From Thermodesulfobacteriota bacterium (lineage in GTDB: Bacteria; Desulfobacterota_D; UBA1144; Nemesobacterales; CSP1-2), in assembly GCA_035559815.1 (NCBI GenBank), contig DATMAT010000034.1, positions 1 through 64,000 on the forward strand: a stretch of DNA of 64,000 nt, in the 5' to 3' direction. Below, one piece after another: positions 33,924 to 43,321 of the stretch. The notes beneath the pieces are model-generated. The model ran no database searches. It saw only the letters and a program-made list of their open reading frames with translations, and was not told the origin of the DNA. Each line of letters begins with the position of its first letter. The stretch's first letter is position 1. Both the position numbers and the translations under genes were made by a program.

Positions 33924-36776
33924 CTATTTGGCGCTAAGAACCTGGTGTAAGGTATTCAAAAGCGTGTCAGCCGTATAAGGTTTTGATAGAAAAGCACTTA
34001 CATCCGTTTCTCTGATCCTAGTCAGTATGTTCCTCTCCATTAATCCGCTGGCGGCAATAATTTTAGCCCTCGGGTCGATCGTGAGGAGGGCACGAATGGT
34101 TTCTGGTCCATCCATAATCGGCATCACCATATCCAGAATAACCGCTTCTATTTTTTCTGCGTCCTGTGCATAAAGCGCCACGGCTTCTGCACCGTCGTTG
34201 GCCGTGATCACATTATAACCATGGGCCTCCAATGTCACCCTGGTTATCTCACATATAGAATTCTCATCGTCCACAACCAGTATCAACTGACCCTTGCCCG
34301 GTGGAAGCTCTTCCGTTTTCTTCTTCTCTCGGTCTAATGTTTCCGTCGTTTCGATTGCCGGTAGGTATATCTTAAAGCTCGTTCCCTTCCCTACCTCACT
34401 ACGAACATTTATAAACCCACCGTGATCCTTGACAATTCTATAGGCCGTCGAAAGTCCCAGTCCTGTTCCTTTGCCTGCCTCTTTAGTGGTGAAGAACGGG
34501 TCGAATATCTTTTCCAAGTGTCCAGGAGGAATACCAATACCTGTATCGGAGACGGTCACAACGATGTATGGACCGGTTTTAGCTTCTATATTAATAATCG
34601 TATAGCTGTCATCGATGAAGAAATTCTCTGCGGATATGCTCAGTCTTCCCCCGTTGGGCATTGCATCCCGAGCATTCACACATAGGTTCATTAGGACTTG
34701 ATTTAGCTGTGTCTTGTCTCCCGAGATTAGCCAGAGGTCCTTGGGGATATCGGTATTGATTTCGATCGATTTGGGAAATGTCTCTAACAAGATGCTTTTG
34801 GTTTCAGAAATAAGGTATCCGAACTGTATAGGAGTGCGGACCCCTTCAGAGCCCCTGGCAAAGGCAAGAATCTGCTTTATCAAATCGGCTCCCCTCTGGA
34901 CACTGGCATCGAGAGTGTCAAGCCACCTTTTGCTGTGTTCATCGGTAAACTTCTGCCGAAGAAGCTGCAATGCCATCATTATTGGTGTCAGGACATTGTT
35001 GAGGTCATGGGCTATACCACCAGCAAGTGTACCTATACTTTCGAGCCGCTGCGCCCTGAGGAACTGGGCTTCCAGTTTCTTCTTCTCGGTGATGTCGGTG
35101 TTAACGATGAGTATTGATTTCGGTGTTCCATCGCTGTCACGCATGAGAGTCCAGCGACTCTCCACAATTACTTCTCTTCCGTCTTTTGTTACCTGAGGTA
35201 ACTCTCCTATCCATTCTCCTCTTTCCATCACAATCTTTTGTGCTTCCATGAGCTCAGGTGAACCCTTTCTATACAGGAGTTCATTTGCATTTTTGCCTAT
35301 GGCTTCTTCTGCTTTCCAACCGTATAAGCATTCTGCGCTTTTATTCCAGTAGATGATTCGGTGTTCCATATCTCGGACACCAATGGCGTCCTGTGATCGG
35401 TCGAGCAGGGCAGCTTGTTCTTTTATCCTATCCTGCGCCAGCTTTCGCTCGGTTACGTCACGTGTGATACTAAGAAGTGAAATGACTTCGTTTCGCTCAT
35501 TGCGGAGCGGAACAGCGTGGGTTTCAAGCCAGCGGCGTGTTCCTTTTAGCCCGATGATTTCAAACTCAAGGATACCGGTGTGGCCCTGAAAAACCTCTTC
35601 CATAAGTCGACGGAATGCCTCACGGTGTTCTGGAGCAACTATAGGATATATCGATTTCCCTATGACCATCTCCACGCTATCTGCCTCGATCATGTTAATC
35701 CCCGCTGGGTTCATCTGAACGAGCGTGCCGTCGGGCGCTACCACCTTCACGCACTCTGGTTCGTTCTTGAAGATGGCTTGTAAACGCTCTTCCCTATCGC
35801 GTATTGACTCTACTAACCGTGCATTATTGATAGCAATTTCTATTTGTAGTGCCACGGCTTCCAGCAGTTTTAGTTCTTCTTCATTAAAGACATTTTTCTT
35901 AAGGGAGTTTATATTTATAACCCCTATTGTCTTGCCTTCATGGTTGATAGGCATGGATACATAGCTCTTCGTACCCATTTCCCTCCCAGCCGGGCCAATA
36001 ACCATATCCTGGTCTACATCTGTAACGTACCTGGGTTTTCCTTCCATGATTACTTTCCACGTAAAGCCTTTGGGATAAGGGATTCTGCTCACTTTTTTGA
36101 TCCACCAACTAGGATAGCCTCTGTAAGCTTTTAGAACCGCTTCTTCACCTTCTACCAGGTAGATGGAGACGTTGTCCACTCCATCTATGTTTTTGCTCAT
36201 GACTTCAACGGCGTCCTCCAGAATCTCTGCTAAGTTAATTGACTGATGGATGGTTAGGGCCACGGCGCTAATGATTGTTTCGTAACGATTTTTTTTCTCC
36301 AACTCAAGCAATTTGTCTTCCAGCTTCTTGATGAGACGTTCATTGTACTCCTTAAGATAAACGGCCTCCTCTTCAACCGGAGCCGTAGGTGTGTTGAGCG
36401 TTCCCGCCTCGTAGCTTCTGATGACCTCTTTTAATATTCCTATAAAGACATCCGGCTCCTGCGGTTTGATGATGAACTTCTCTGCCCCCAGGCTAAGGGC
36501 GAATTCCTCATCCTTGGGGTCGGTGTAAGTAGCCGTATAAAAGACAAAAGCCGTATGTTTCAGCCTTTCATCCATCTTAACTTCATGGCAGAGCCGGAAC
36601 CCGTCCATCCGGGGCATCAGGATGTCGGATATTATCATTTCAAACCTGTCCGCATGGAGTTTTTCCAGGGCTTCGATACCATCGGCAGCGGTATCAACCT
36701 CGTAGCCGCTACCCGAGAGCAGTTTTTCGAGCATGTAAAGGTTCTCTTTCTTATCATCAACAATCAAGATTTTCAT
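33924..36776 (-). CDS. Hybrid sensor histidine kinase (REC-GAF-PAS-PAS-HK-REC)
   Basis: The 950-residue soluble protein has, in order, a receiver domain (1-120, [11 protein letters not shown] with the phospho-Asp), a coiled linker, GAF (about 165-315), two PAS domains (about 325-570), HisKA with [13 protein letters not shown] (phospho-His near residue 600), HATPase ([33 protein letters not shown]) and a second receiver (about 825-945, [12 protein letters not shown]). The HDLNN phospho-site is typical of NtrB-like and hybrid kinases. No membrane segment is present, so it senses cytoplasmic or partner-borne signals. It lies downstream of a second kinase and a CheY-like gene on the same strand, with a 334-bp repeat-bearing gap. 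Confidence 0.93.
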   Translation of the reverse strand: MKILIVDDKKENLYMLEKLLSGSGYEVDTAADGIEALEKLHADRFEMIISDILMPRMDGFRLCHEVKMDERLKHTAFVFYTATYTDPKDEEFALSLGAEKFIIKPQEPDVFIGILKEVIRSYEAGTLNTPTAPVEEEAVYLKEYNERLIKKLEDKLLELEKKNRYETIISAVALTIHQSINLAEILEDAVEVMSKNIDGVDNVSIYLVEGEEAVLKAYRGYPSWWIKKVSRIPYPKGFTWKVIMEGKPRYVTDVDQDMVIGPAGREMGTKSYVSMPINHEGKTIGVININSLKKNVFNEEELKLLEAVALQIEIAINNARLVESIRDREERLQAIFKNEPECVKVVAPDGTLVQMNPAGINMIEADSVEMVIGKSIYPIVAPEHREAFRRLMEEVFQGHTGILEFEIIGLKGTRRWLETHAVPLRNERNEVISLLSITRDVTERKLAQDRIKEQAALLDRSQDAIGVRDMEHRIIYWNKSAECLYGWKAEEAIGKNANELLYRKGSPELMEAQKIVMERGEWIGELPQVTKDGREVIVESRWTLMRDSDGTPKSILIVNTDITEKKKLEAQFLRAQRLESIGTLAGGIAHDLNNVLTPIMMALQLLRQKFTDEHSKRWLDTLDASVQRGADLIKQILAFARGSEGVRTPIQFGYLISETKSILLETFPKSIEINTDIPKDLWLISGDKTQLNQVLMNLCVNARDAMPNGGRLSISAENFFIDDSYTIINIEAKTGPYIVVTVSDTGIGIPPGHLEKIFDPFFTTKEAGKGTGLGLSTAYRIVKDHGGFINVRSEVGKGTSFKIYLPAIETTETLDREKKKTEELPPGKGQLILVVDDENSICEITRVTLEAHGYNVITANDGAEAVALYAQDAEKIEAVILDMVMPIMDGPETIRALLTIDPRAKIIAASGLMERNILTRIRETDVSAFLSKPYTADTLLNTLHQVLSAK

Positions 36777-36937
36777 TGCCTAACCCCTTATGTAAGCGAT
36801 CAGCGGCCAGCAAATCTTTAACCGCCGAGAGTGCAAAGATTACATTCAAGGCTTTTTCTCTGTGTTCTCCGCGCCCTCCGCGGTAAACTTCAATTCTACT
36901 CCGGCAAAGAGCCATTCCGGAAGTTCCCCTACACACC

Positions 36938-37041
36938 CCTAAATCCCCTCTCCAGAGGGGACTTTCTTGGAGTAATCCCCTCTTCAAGAGGTGAATTTCT
37001 CGGGATAATCCCCTCTTGAGAGGGATGTCCCGAAGGGACGG
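36938..37041. repeat. Array of three short hairpins
   Basis: Three units begin with ATCCCCTCT and fold as CCCCTCTCCAGAGGGG, CCCCTCTTCAAGAGG and CCCCTCTTGAGAGGG, spaced about 30 bp apart, followed by TCCCGAAGGGA. The gap 36777-37110 has no credible gene. Confidence 0.7.
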
Positions 37042-37110
37042 GGTGCGTAAACCATCTTTACTTATTCCCATGTGCAGTTCCCTCAGCTTATAGCTGATAG
37101 CTGACTGCTA

Positions 37111-37473
37111 TTAAATGTTCCTCTCAATCTCCGATACAAAGGTGTCCGGCTCAATGGGCTTTTCTATGTATCCCACACAGCCGGCGGCCAGCACCTTTTC
37201 TCTATCACCTACCATAGCATAAGACGTTACTGCTATGATGGGTATGCGGCTGATCTCGTCAATCCCCTTTATCAGTTTGGTTGCCTCATATCCGTCCATC
37301 TCCGGAAGCTGCATATCCATGAGTATAAGGTCGGGTCTTTCCGCTTTGGCTTTTTCTATTCCCTCAAACCCGTTTCTAGCTGCGATAACCTCATAGCCGT
37401 TCTTTTTTAGAAGAAAAGTGGCTAAATACAAATTCTGCTCGTCGTCCTCCACTATCAAAACCCTTTTTCTCAT
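37111..37473 (-). CDS. CheY-like response regulator (single receiver domain)
   Basis: The 120-residue receiver has IVEDDEQNLYLATFLL (acidic pair), LILMDMQLPEMDGYEATKLI (phospho-Asp), AVTSYAMVGDREKVLAAG and GYIEKPIEPDTF (the conserved Lys). It resembles DivK-like stand-alone regulators. Its ATG directly follows the stop codon of the upstream kinase, so translation is likely coupled and that kinase is its probable phosphodonor. No DNA-binding domain is attached. Confidence 0.95.
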   Translation of the reverse strand: MRKRVLIVEDDEQNLYLATFLLKKNGYEVIAARNGFEGIEKAKAERPDLILMDMQLPEMDGYEATKLIKGIDEISRIPIIAVTSYAMVGDREKVLAAGCVGYIEKPIEPDTFVSEIERNI

Positions 37474-39588
37474 TTATTCCCTTACCTTTGGCCCAAGAGG
37501 TAACGTAAAAGTAAACCTGGAGCCCTTGCCGTACTCACTTTCGACCCAAATTCTGCCCCCCAACAAATCCAACAACTTCTTGCAGAGATAGAGTCCAAGC
37601 CCCGTCCCTTCATATCTCCGCCTCGACGACCCGTCCACCTGCCGAAACGCCTCAAATAGCAGGTCCATATTCTCCTTTTTTATACCTATGCCCGTGTCGG
37701 AAACGCTCACTTCAAGGTTGTTATTATCAGTCTTACAGGCAATCTTTATCTCACCCCTGTCGGTAAACTTCACCGCATTGTTGACCAGATTGAGGAGTAT
37801 CTGGAAAAACTTCTTTCGGTCACTCCAAATTTCCGGGATTTCATCCGGTATCTCGGTTATGAGTCGCAAACCCTTCTGAGAAACCATAGGATCCAGACTC
37901 CGAACGACTTCGGAAATAACTTCATCAACCTTGAACTCACTCATCGAAACGTCTACCTTGCCTGATTCAATCCGGGAAAGGTCCAGGATGTCATTAATAA
38001 GACTCAAAAGGTGCTTTGCGGAGTTATAAACCATGGAGAGCTGTTTCTTCTGTTCTTCGTTAATCTCACCGGCCATACCCTGGAGTATCATCCCGGTAAA
38101 ACCGATTATGGAGTTTAAAGGAGTTCGCAGCTCGTGGCTCATGGTGGCCAGAAATTCCGCCTTAAGGCGGTCTAGCTCTTTGAGTTTGATATTAGCCTCC
38201 GTTAGTTCTCTGGTTCGCTCATCCACCCTCTCTTCCAGTTCGCCGTATGCCCTCTCAAGCGCCTCCTCGGCAAGCTTGCGGTCGGTAATGTCTATCCCCA
38301 TTCCTATGAGACAAGGTTTGTTATCTATCTCGATGCGTAACCCAGTAAAATAGTAGGGTGTTCTTCTTCCATCTTTGGAGACAAAATTCGCTTCAGCGCT
38401 GGACTCGCCATTTGTGAGGACCTCTTGTATCTTCTCTTCGATAAGCCTTCTCTCATCCCCAGTAAAGAAATCCAGGGGGCTCATTCCAGCTATCTCGTCG
38501 GCCGAGTATCCTGAAACGTGCTCAAAGTTCTTATTCCACCGCAGGAATTTTTGGGTATCGTCATAAAGGTAAAATATCCCCGGCAGGCTATTTATCATCG
38601 CTTCGGAGAAATCCCTTTCTCTCACCATTCTTTCTTCCATCAGTTTGCGTTCGGTGGTTTCGACCACAACGCCACGCATCCGAAGCGGCTGACCGTCCTC
38701 GGCGTAAGTAAATTCTCCTCGACCCATCACCCAATGCACAGTGCCGTCCGGCGTCAGGAGACCGACAAACATATAGGGACCAAGGCTATCAATCACCTTT
38801 CGCAGGAGTTTCTCGCTTTCTTTTATTGCTTCCTCCGCACGCTTACGCTCGGTGATGTCCCGGGCGACAGCAAAGGTGAGTTGTTCAGCAGGAAGCGGAA
38901 AAGTGGTCCATGAAATCCAGCGATATGAGCCGTCCTTGCACCGGTAGCGGTTCTCGAAATCGTATACGGGTTCGCCCGCTGACAATTGTGTGAGCGCTTG
39001 AACCGTCCGATCGCGGTCGTTAGGATGGACAAAATCCAGCCACGGACTGCCCAGCAATTCGGTCTCGCTCCAGCCGAGTACCCTGCCCCAGGACGGGTTT
39101 ATTTGTTTGAAGAACCCGTCAAAGCCAGCTACACACAGCATGTCAATGGAAAGATTGAAGAGCCGATCCCGTTCGGCCATCGCCATTTTGTGCTCGGTGA
39201 TGTCCATCATAACACCCTGAAGGTAGAGAGGCTGACCGGTAGAGTCACGCACGATAACCGATTCATCACGGAACCACACCACCCTGCCGTCTCGCGCCAG
39301 CAGACGGTATTCAGACCTGAACGGTTCACCTTTAGTATAGGCACGAGTGTATTCGGCCAGCACGCGCTCACGGTCATCAGGGTGCAGTTGTTTGGACCAA
39401 AGTGCCGGGTCTTCCAGCCATTCGGCCTGAGAGAAACCCAATTGCTCAATTCGCTTGCTGACATAGAAAGTACTGCCGATTTCGTCTAGCCTCGCCGTGT
39501 AAATAATGGCAGGAACTTGCTCTACCAGTGTGCGGTATTCGATTTCACTCTCGCGCATTGGCGCCTCGGCAGGTAATGGCACTTTCAT
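37474..39588 (-). CDS. Multi-PAS sensor histidine kinase
   Basis: The protein of about 704 residues has three complete PAS/PAC units (about 15-130, 135-255, 325-440) and one short PAS (about 260-320), then a coiled segment, HisKA (ATMSHELRTPLNSIIGF), and HATPase (NLVNNAVKFTD, DTGIGIKKENM, GTGLGLYLCKKL). No membrane helix is seen. The short PAS runs MFVGLLTPDGTVHWVMGRGE, which joins the start of a PAS domain directly to the end of one at PDGT and omits the middle. ATG 39588 has GGGGAGAGG upstream; GTG 39597 is less likely. It forms a unit with the CheY-like gene at 37111. Confidence 0.93.
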   Translation of the reverse strand: MKVPLPAEAPMRESEIEYRTLVEQVPAIIYTARLDEIGSTFYVSKRIEQLGFSQAEWLEDPALWSKQLHPDDRERVLAEYTRAYTKGEPFRSEYRLLARDGRVVWFRDESVIVRDSTGQPLYLQGVMMDITEHKMAMAERDRLFNLSIDMLCVAGFDGFFKQINPSWGRVLGWSETELLGSPWLDFVHPNDRDRTVQALTQLSAGEPVYDFENRYRCKDGSYRWISWTTFPLPAEQLTFAVARDITERKRAEEAIKESEKLLRKVIDSLGPYMFVGLLTPDGTVHWVMGRGEFTYAEDGQPLRMRGVVVETTERKLMEERMVRERDFSEAMINSLPGIFYLYDDTQKFLRWNKNFEHVSGYSADEIAGMSPLDFFTGDERRLIEEKIQEVLTNGESSAEANFVSKDGRRTPYYFTGLRIEIDNKPCLIGMGIDITDRKLAEEALERAYGELEERVDERTRELTEANIKLKELDRLKAEFLATMSHELRTPLNSIIGFTGMILQGMAGEINEEQKKQLSMVYNSAKHLLSLINDILDLSRIESGKVDVSMSEFKVDEVISEVVRSLDPMVSQKGLRLITEIPDEIPEIWSDRKKFFQILLNLVNNAVKFTDRGEIKIACKTDNNNLEVSVSDTGIGIKKENMDLLFEAFRQVDGSSRRRYEGTGLGLYLCKKLLDLLGGRIWVESEYGKGSRFTFTLPLGPKVRE

Positions 39589-39717
39589 TCTCAGCACCTC
39601 TCCCCTGGCAAGTAACCTAAAACATTCCGGGCTTAGTGCTACTATTTATCCTTTGGAGGGTAGGTGAGCCCCCTCCGGCAATCCTCAGTTTCTTACTCGG
39701 CTGTTTTTTTGACAGAG

Positions 39718-41616
39718 TTACCTATCCTCCAGGTATTTCCAGAATAAATCCTTCAGCCGGGTTTCCGCCTCCAAATTAAGCCCCATTTCCTGGGCTTTTT
39801 CTAAAGCGTCCTTCAAAGTCAGGCCGCTCTCTACCGCAAGATAGAGTATGGCCATTGCCGCCGCCCGCCTTCCCCCTCCGCAGTGAATGAAAACAGGACC
39901 GCTGTTTTCTCTGAGTTCCTTTATCTTCTCGAAGACGCTGTTCACAGTCTCGCTATTTACTTCTTCGATAACCGGGATATTGGCATACTCAAACCCCATT
40001 TCCCCGGCTTTGCTTTTTTCATCCTCCGGGCTGAGAATACTTTCTTCAGAAGATGTCCTGAGGTTGATGATGCTCTTAAACCCTTTTGCCTTTATGGCGC
40101 TCAAATCCGCTTCGCTGGGCTGGCCTCCGATAAAGATATCGTCGGTTACTTTCTTGGGCTGGTTTATGGCATCGTGCCACCAGGGCCCCCATTCCTGGTA
40201 CTCCGGGCAGCCGGGCTTTGAGCATGTCTCTCCCCCGGAGTTCTGCCATGCCACCATCCCGCCCAGGAGGTTGGACACATTCGTGAACCCATTTTGCTCC
40301 AGTATGCTCGAAGCTATGCTTCCTCTGTGGCCGCTCCTGCAGGTTACGACGATGGGTGTTTCACTTTTTAAACCAAGCTCCTTGTATTTTTCCTGAAGCT
40401 GTCCCGCATGCATGTGAAGTGCGAACGGATAGCGGAAGGAGTTCCATTCAGAGTCCGTCCGGACATCTAGAACCACGACACCTTTATCCTCAGCCATCTT
40501 TTTCCGAAGCTCTCCTGCCGATATCTGGGGAATCTCCGCTATAGGATACCCCTCCATCAGCCAGGCCCGAACGCCGCCGTCCAGGTATCCGGCAATCCGG
40601 TCGTAGCCTACCCGTATCAGGTGTCTGACTATTTGTTCTATATCCTCCTTCCTCTCAACAATAAGCAAGATGGGCGTGTCGGGCGGTACGATATAGCCCA
40701 CCCAGGTGGGAAAGGACGAGTCTAGCGGAATACTGTATGCACCCTTTATATGCGCTCCGCCAAAGGCTTCGGGGGAGCGCGTGTCTATGAGCACGGCGCC
40801 TCCGTCGAGTGATTTTTCCACTTCCTTGGGACCCATCGGTGCCGGTTGGGGAAGCGTACCCAGAACCTTGGGACCCTCTTTATTGATCTTTTTCATCCGG
40901 CGAAAATAAGCGGGGGCGGGCGGCTGCTCTTGAAGTATGGCTCTCACAAAGTCCCTCTTAGACATAGGCTTCAAGGCATAGTTGAATCGCCTCTCGAACC
41001 CGATAGTGGTGCTACGCTTGCTGCCCAGATTTTTCCCGCATAGTGACCCCTCTCCGTGGGCCGGGTAAACCTCAACCCAATCCGGTAATGCCAGGAGTTT
41101 AGTGTGTATGCTGTCGTAGAGCTTATCTGCAAGCTCCTCCGAGAACCTGTCTCCCAGGAGGTCGGGGCGCCCAATGTCCCCGACAAAAAGAAAATCCCCG
41201 GTAAATGCCATCCAAGGTTCTTCACTGCGGCTGGTATCGGTTAGCGTAAAAATCACGTGCTCGGGTGTATGCCCGGGCGTATGAATGACCTTGATTTTGT
41301 ACTGACCCAAATATAACTCCATACCCTCGGTCATGGGCACATGCTCGAATTCGTACTGCCAATCCTTACCGCCATGGGAGCTCAGGTATATCTTTGCGCC
41401 AGTTTTCTGGGCAAGCTCCCTGGACCCGGAGACGAAATCCGCATGTATATGCGTCTCGAAGATGTGGGTGATGTTTACACCCTCTTGCCTAGTGGTCTCC
41501 AGATACAAATCTACGTCCCTGATCGGGTCGATAACCGCCACTTCTCCCGGAGACCTGTTTCCTACCATGTAGGACATTGCCGCAAGCCCTTCGATATAAA
41601 ATTCTCTGAAAAACAT
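39718..41616 (-). CDS. Persulfide dioxygenase-like MBL / double rhodanese / DUF442 phosphatase fusion
   Basis: This 632-residue protein has four modules. Residues 1-210 are an ETHE1-type metallo-beta-lactamase domain: FETHIHADF (His56, His58, Asp60, with Phe in place of the next His), HTPGHTPEH (His116) and FTGDFLFVGDIGRPDL (Asp141), the single-iron set of persulfide dioxygenases. Residues about 255-355 are a rhodanese domain without active Cys (LIDTRSPEAFGGAHIKG; LLIVERKE). Residues about 360-455 are an active rhodanese (CRSGHRG, Cys426). Residues about 485-630 are a DUF442/BLH-type phosphatase-like domain with VFIHCGGGRRAAA (CX5R, Cys579). It probably oxidises or transfers sulfane sulfur. 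The gene is monocistronic. Confidence 0.9.
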   Translation of the reverse strand: MFFREFYIEGLAAMSYMVGNRSPGEVAVIDPIRDVDLYLETTRQEGVNITHIFETHIHADFVSGSRELAQKTGAKIYLSSHGGKDWQYEFEHVPMTEGMELYLGQYKIKVIHTPGHTPEHVIFTLTDTSRSEEPWMAFTGDFLFVGDIGRPDLLGDRFSEELADKLYDSIHTKLLALPDWVEVYPAHGEGSLCGKNLGSKRSTTIGFERRFNYALKPMSKRDFVRAILQEQPPAPAYFRRMKKINKEGPKVLGTLPQPAPMGPKEVEKSLDGGAVLIDTRSPEAFGGAHIKGAYSIPLDSSFPTWVGYIVPPDTPILLIVERKEDIEQIVRHLIRVGYDRIAGYLDGGVRAWLMEGYPIAEIPQISAGELRKKMAEDKGVVVLDVRTDSEWNSFRYPFALHMHAGQLQEKYKELGLKSETPIVVTCRSGHRGSIASSILEQNGFTNVSNLLGGMVAWQNSGGETCSKPGCPEYQEWGPWWHDAINQPKKVTDDIFIGGQPSEADLSAIKAKGFKSIINLRTSSEESILSPEDEKSKAGEMGFEYANIPVIEEVNSETVNSVFEKIKELRENSGPVFIHCGGGRRAAAMAILYLAVESGLTLKDALEKAQEMGLNLEAETRLKDLFWKYLEDR

Positions 41617-41734
41617 TTCTTATCCCCTTATTATTGTCTTCAAATGAACTCTATCTTTTATTTTCTCATAAAATCGGGGTTGTATAAACTATGAATTTTG
41701 GGAATGGGTGCTGGCTGCTCTCTATAACTATAAA

Positions 41735-41860
41735 ACACTGCTGTCCAAAATAACTAGGAACCAGTGGTTCACATTTGTGAAACAAGGCCTTTAGATGTAT
41801 AAAAACGTCTTCTTAATATCCGTTCCCATCTTTTATGTTTGCTATGCAATCGCCGTCCCA
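41735..41860 (-). repeat. Dispersed repeat family A, copy 3
   Basis: In reverse complement this reads GGCGATTGCATAGCAAACAT, AAAAGATGGGAACGGATATT, AAGACGTTTTTATACATCTA, AAGGCCTTGTTTCAC and CCTAGTTATTTTGGACAGCAG, the family A order. It lies between the sulfur-fusion gene and hisIE. Confidence 0.75.
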
Positions 41861-41882
41861 TCCCTATTCATTCAAATTGCCT

Positions 41883-42040
41883 TTGTAACCCAATTAATTC
41901 CTTCCCCCCTTTGTGGGGGTAAGGATGGGGGGTAATAAATACACCCCCACCTGTATCCTCCCCCCCATCAAGGGGGAGGATAAATATTGTTAGGACGGGG
42001 ACCTGGGTTACAGAATAGACCGGGGACATAGGTTACACAA
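41883..42040. other. Inverted/direct repeat tract resembling insertion-sequence ends
   Basis: GGGGACCTGGGTTACAG (41997-42013) and GGGGACATAGGTTACAC (42022-42038) are near-identical direct repeats 25 bp apart. TTGTAACCCAATTA (41883-41896) is inverted relative to them. Between them lie two long C/G-rich hairpins (CCCCCCTTTGTGGGGG and TCCTCCCCCCCATCAAGGGG). No transposase is present. Confidence 0.45.
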
Positions 42041-42127
42041 ATCGATAAGAACCCCCGTCCATGCAAAAAAAACCAACTCGGATTTTCCCTCGGTTTTGGT
42101 TAATATTAATCTACGGAGGAATAATAC

Positions 42128-42799
42128 ATGAACATCGGAGACATAAAGTTCGACGAGAAGGGGCTGGTGCCGGTCGTGGTCCAGGACGCCGAAAACGGGC
42201 AGGTTTTGATGTTCGCCTATGCCAACAAAGAGGCGATTGAAAAGACCCTGGAAACGAGGAGGGCTCACTTCTGGAGCAGGTCTCGGAACAAGCTCTGGCG
42301 GAAAGGGGAGGAGTCAGGCAATTTTCAGGAGGTAAACGATATCTTTCTTGACTGTGACGGGGATACGGTCCTGCTACTGGTTAATCAAAAGGGAGTGGCA
42401 TGCCATACCGGAAAGAGAAGCTGTTTCTTTACCCGCTTAAATGGAGATGAAAAAGATGCCCCATCATTCGGCAAAGCAGGCACGAAGAAAACTTTGGAGG
42501 ATGTATATCAAATAATCGATGATCGGAAGCGAAATCCCAGAGATGGTTCCTATGTAAGCGGTCTCTTCGATAAGGGATTGGATGCTATTCTGAAAAAGGT
42601 TGGTGAGGAAGCCGGCGAGACAATCATCGCAGTCAAAAACAGGAATAAAGATGAAGTTGTTTATGAAGCGACGGATCTCTGGTTTCATACTCTGGTAGCC
42701 CTCGCTTACTTTGGAATAACCCCCGATGACATATACCAGGAGCTGGGAAGGAGGTTTGGCAAAAAGAAAGAGGCATACGGCCAAAACAAATCTGATTGA
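42128..42799 (+). CDS. hisIE: Bifunctional phosphoribosyl-AMP cyclohydrolase / phosphoribosyl-ATP pyrophosphatase
   Basis: The 223-residue protein joins two histidine-pathway enzymes. The HisI part (1-105) shows [27 protein letters not shown] and [12 protein letters not shown], whose Cys residues bind the catalytic zinc. The HisE part (about 115-215) shows [30 protein letters not shown] and [15 protein letters not shown], the acidic helices of a MazG-like pyrophosphatase. They catalyse the second and third steps of histidine synthesis. ATG 42128 follows GGAGGAATAATAC. No other his genes are in the window, so the pathway is scattered. Confidence 0.97.
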   Translation: MNIGDIKFDEKGLVPVVVQDAENGQVLMFAYANKEAIEKTLETRRAHFWSRSRNKLWRKGEESGNFQEVNDIFLDCDGDTVLLLVNQKGVACHTGKRSCFFTRLNGDEKDAPSFGKAGTKKTLEDVYQIIDDRKRNPRDGSYVSGLFDKGLDAILKKVGEEAGETIIAVKNRNKDEVVYEATDLWFHTLVALAYFGITPDDIYQELGRRFGKKKEAYGQNKSD

Positions 42800-42826
42800 A
42801 GCTAACGGTTCTTTGTTAACCCGATA

Positions 42827-43309
42827 CTAACGGTTCTTCTTGGGCCTGTCCTTTTCCTCGATATAATCGCTTATTACCGTCCTGGCCCTGACCTCCGGCG
42901 GAAGGTTCGACAGGTCCGGTTTTGGCATGTTTGTAGAAAGGTCGTGGGTGTAAGCAAAGCTGGAGACAACCCTCTCGATCTGCTTGGTCTCACCGCAGTA
43001 GCACTTAAGATTCTTCTCATCTTCCTTATCGTAAATAAGCTCGGCGAAGCGGTACCTTCTTGTATTAAAGAGCACCCTGGTATTTCCATCGTTGATATAA
43101 AAGTCGAGTTCGATGCCGTTTCTGTCCCTGTTCCCATGCTTAGCCAGAGTTTTGTTCTTGTCTAAATCGGTAACTTCAATGTAATGAATATTGTCATATT
43201 TCTCCACCAGATTAGACACCGTCTCCGGGTCGATTTTTTTCTGTAGTTTCTTGACCGAGTCCTCTATATTCTTCCTGCATTTGATGCACTCGTACTCGTA
43301 TAAAGGCAT
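42827..43309 (-). CDS. FmdB-like zinc-ribbon protein with split ribbon, paralogue 1
   Basis: The protein begins MPLYEYECIKCRKN, the hallmark of FmdB-type regulators, whose second Cys pair normally follows within about 25 residues. Here the second pair (LKCYCGETKQIERVVSSF) comes only about 90 residues later. The stretch between them is charged and beta-rich (DNIHYIEVTDLDKNKTL, FAELIYDKEDEKN). The function is unknown; FmdB relatives are small putative regulatory or metal-binding proteins. ATG 43309 follows GGGGGAG by 6-7 nt. The paralogue at 43322-43825 is directly upstream with a 12-bp gap, so they form one operon. Confidence 0.72.
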   Translation of the reverse strand: MPLYEYECIKCRKNIEDSVKKLQKKIDPETVSNLVEKYDNIHYIEVTDLDKNKTLAKHGNRDRNGIELDFYINDGNTRVLFNTRRYRFAELIYDKEDEKNLKCYCGETKQIERVVSSFAYTHDLSTNMPKPDLSNLPPEVRARTVISDYIEEKDRPKKNR

Positions 43310-43321
43310 TTTGGCTCCCCC

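Noticed and set aside
36938-37041. CRISPR array
   Set aside because: The repeats are short palindromes of unequal length with unequal spacers, only three units and no cas genes.
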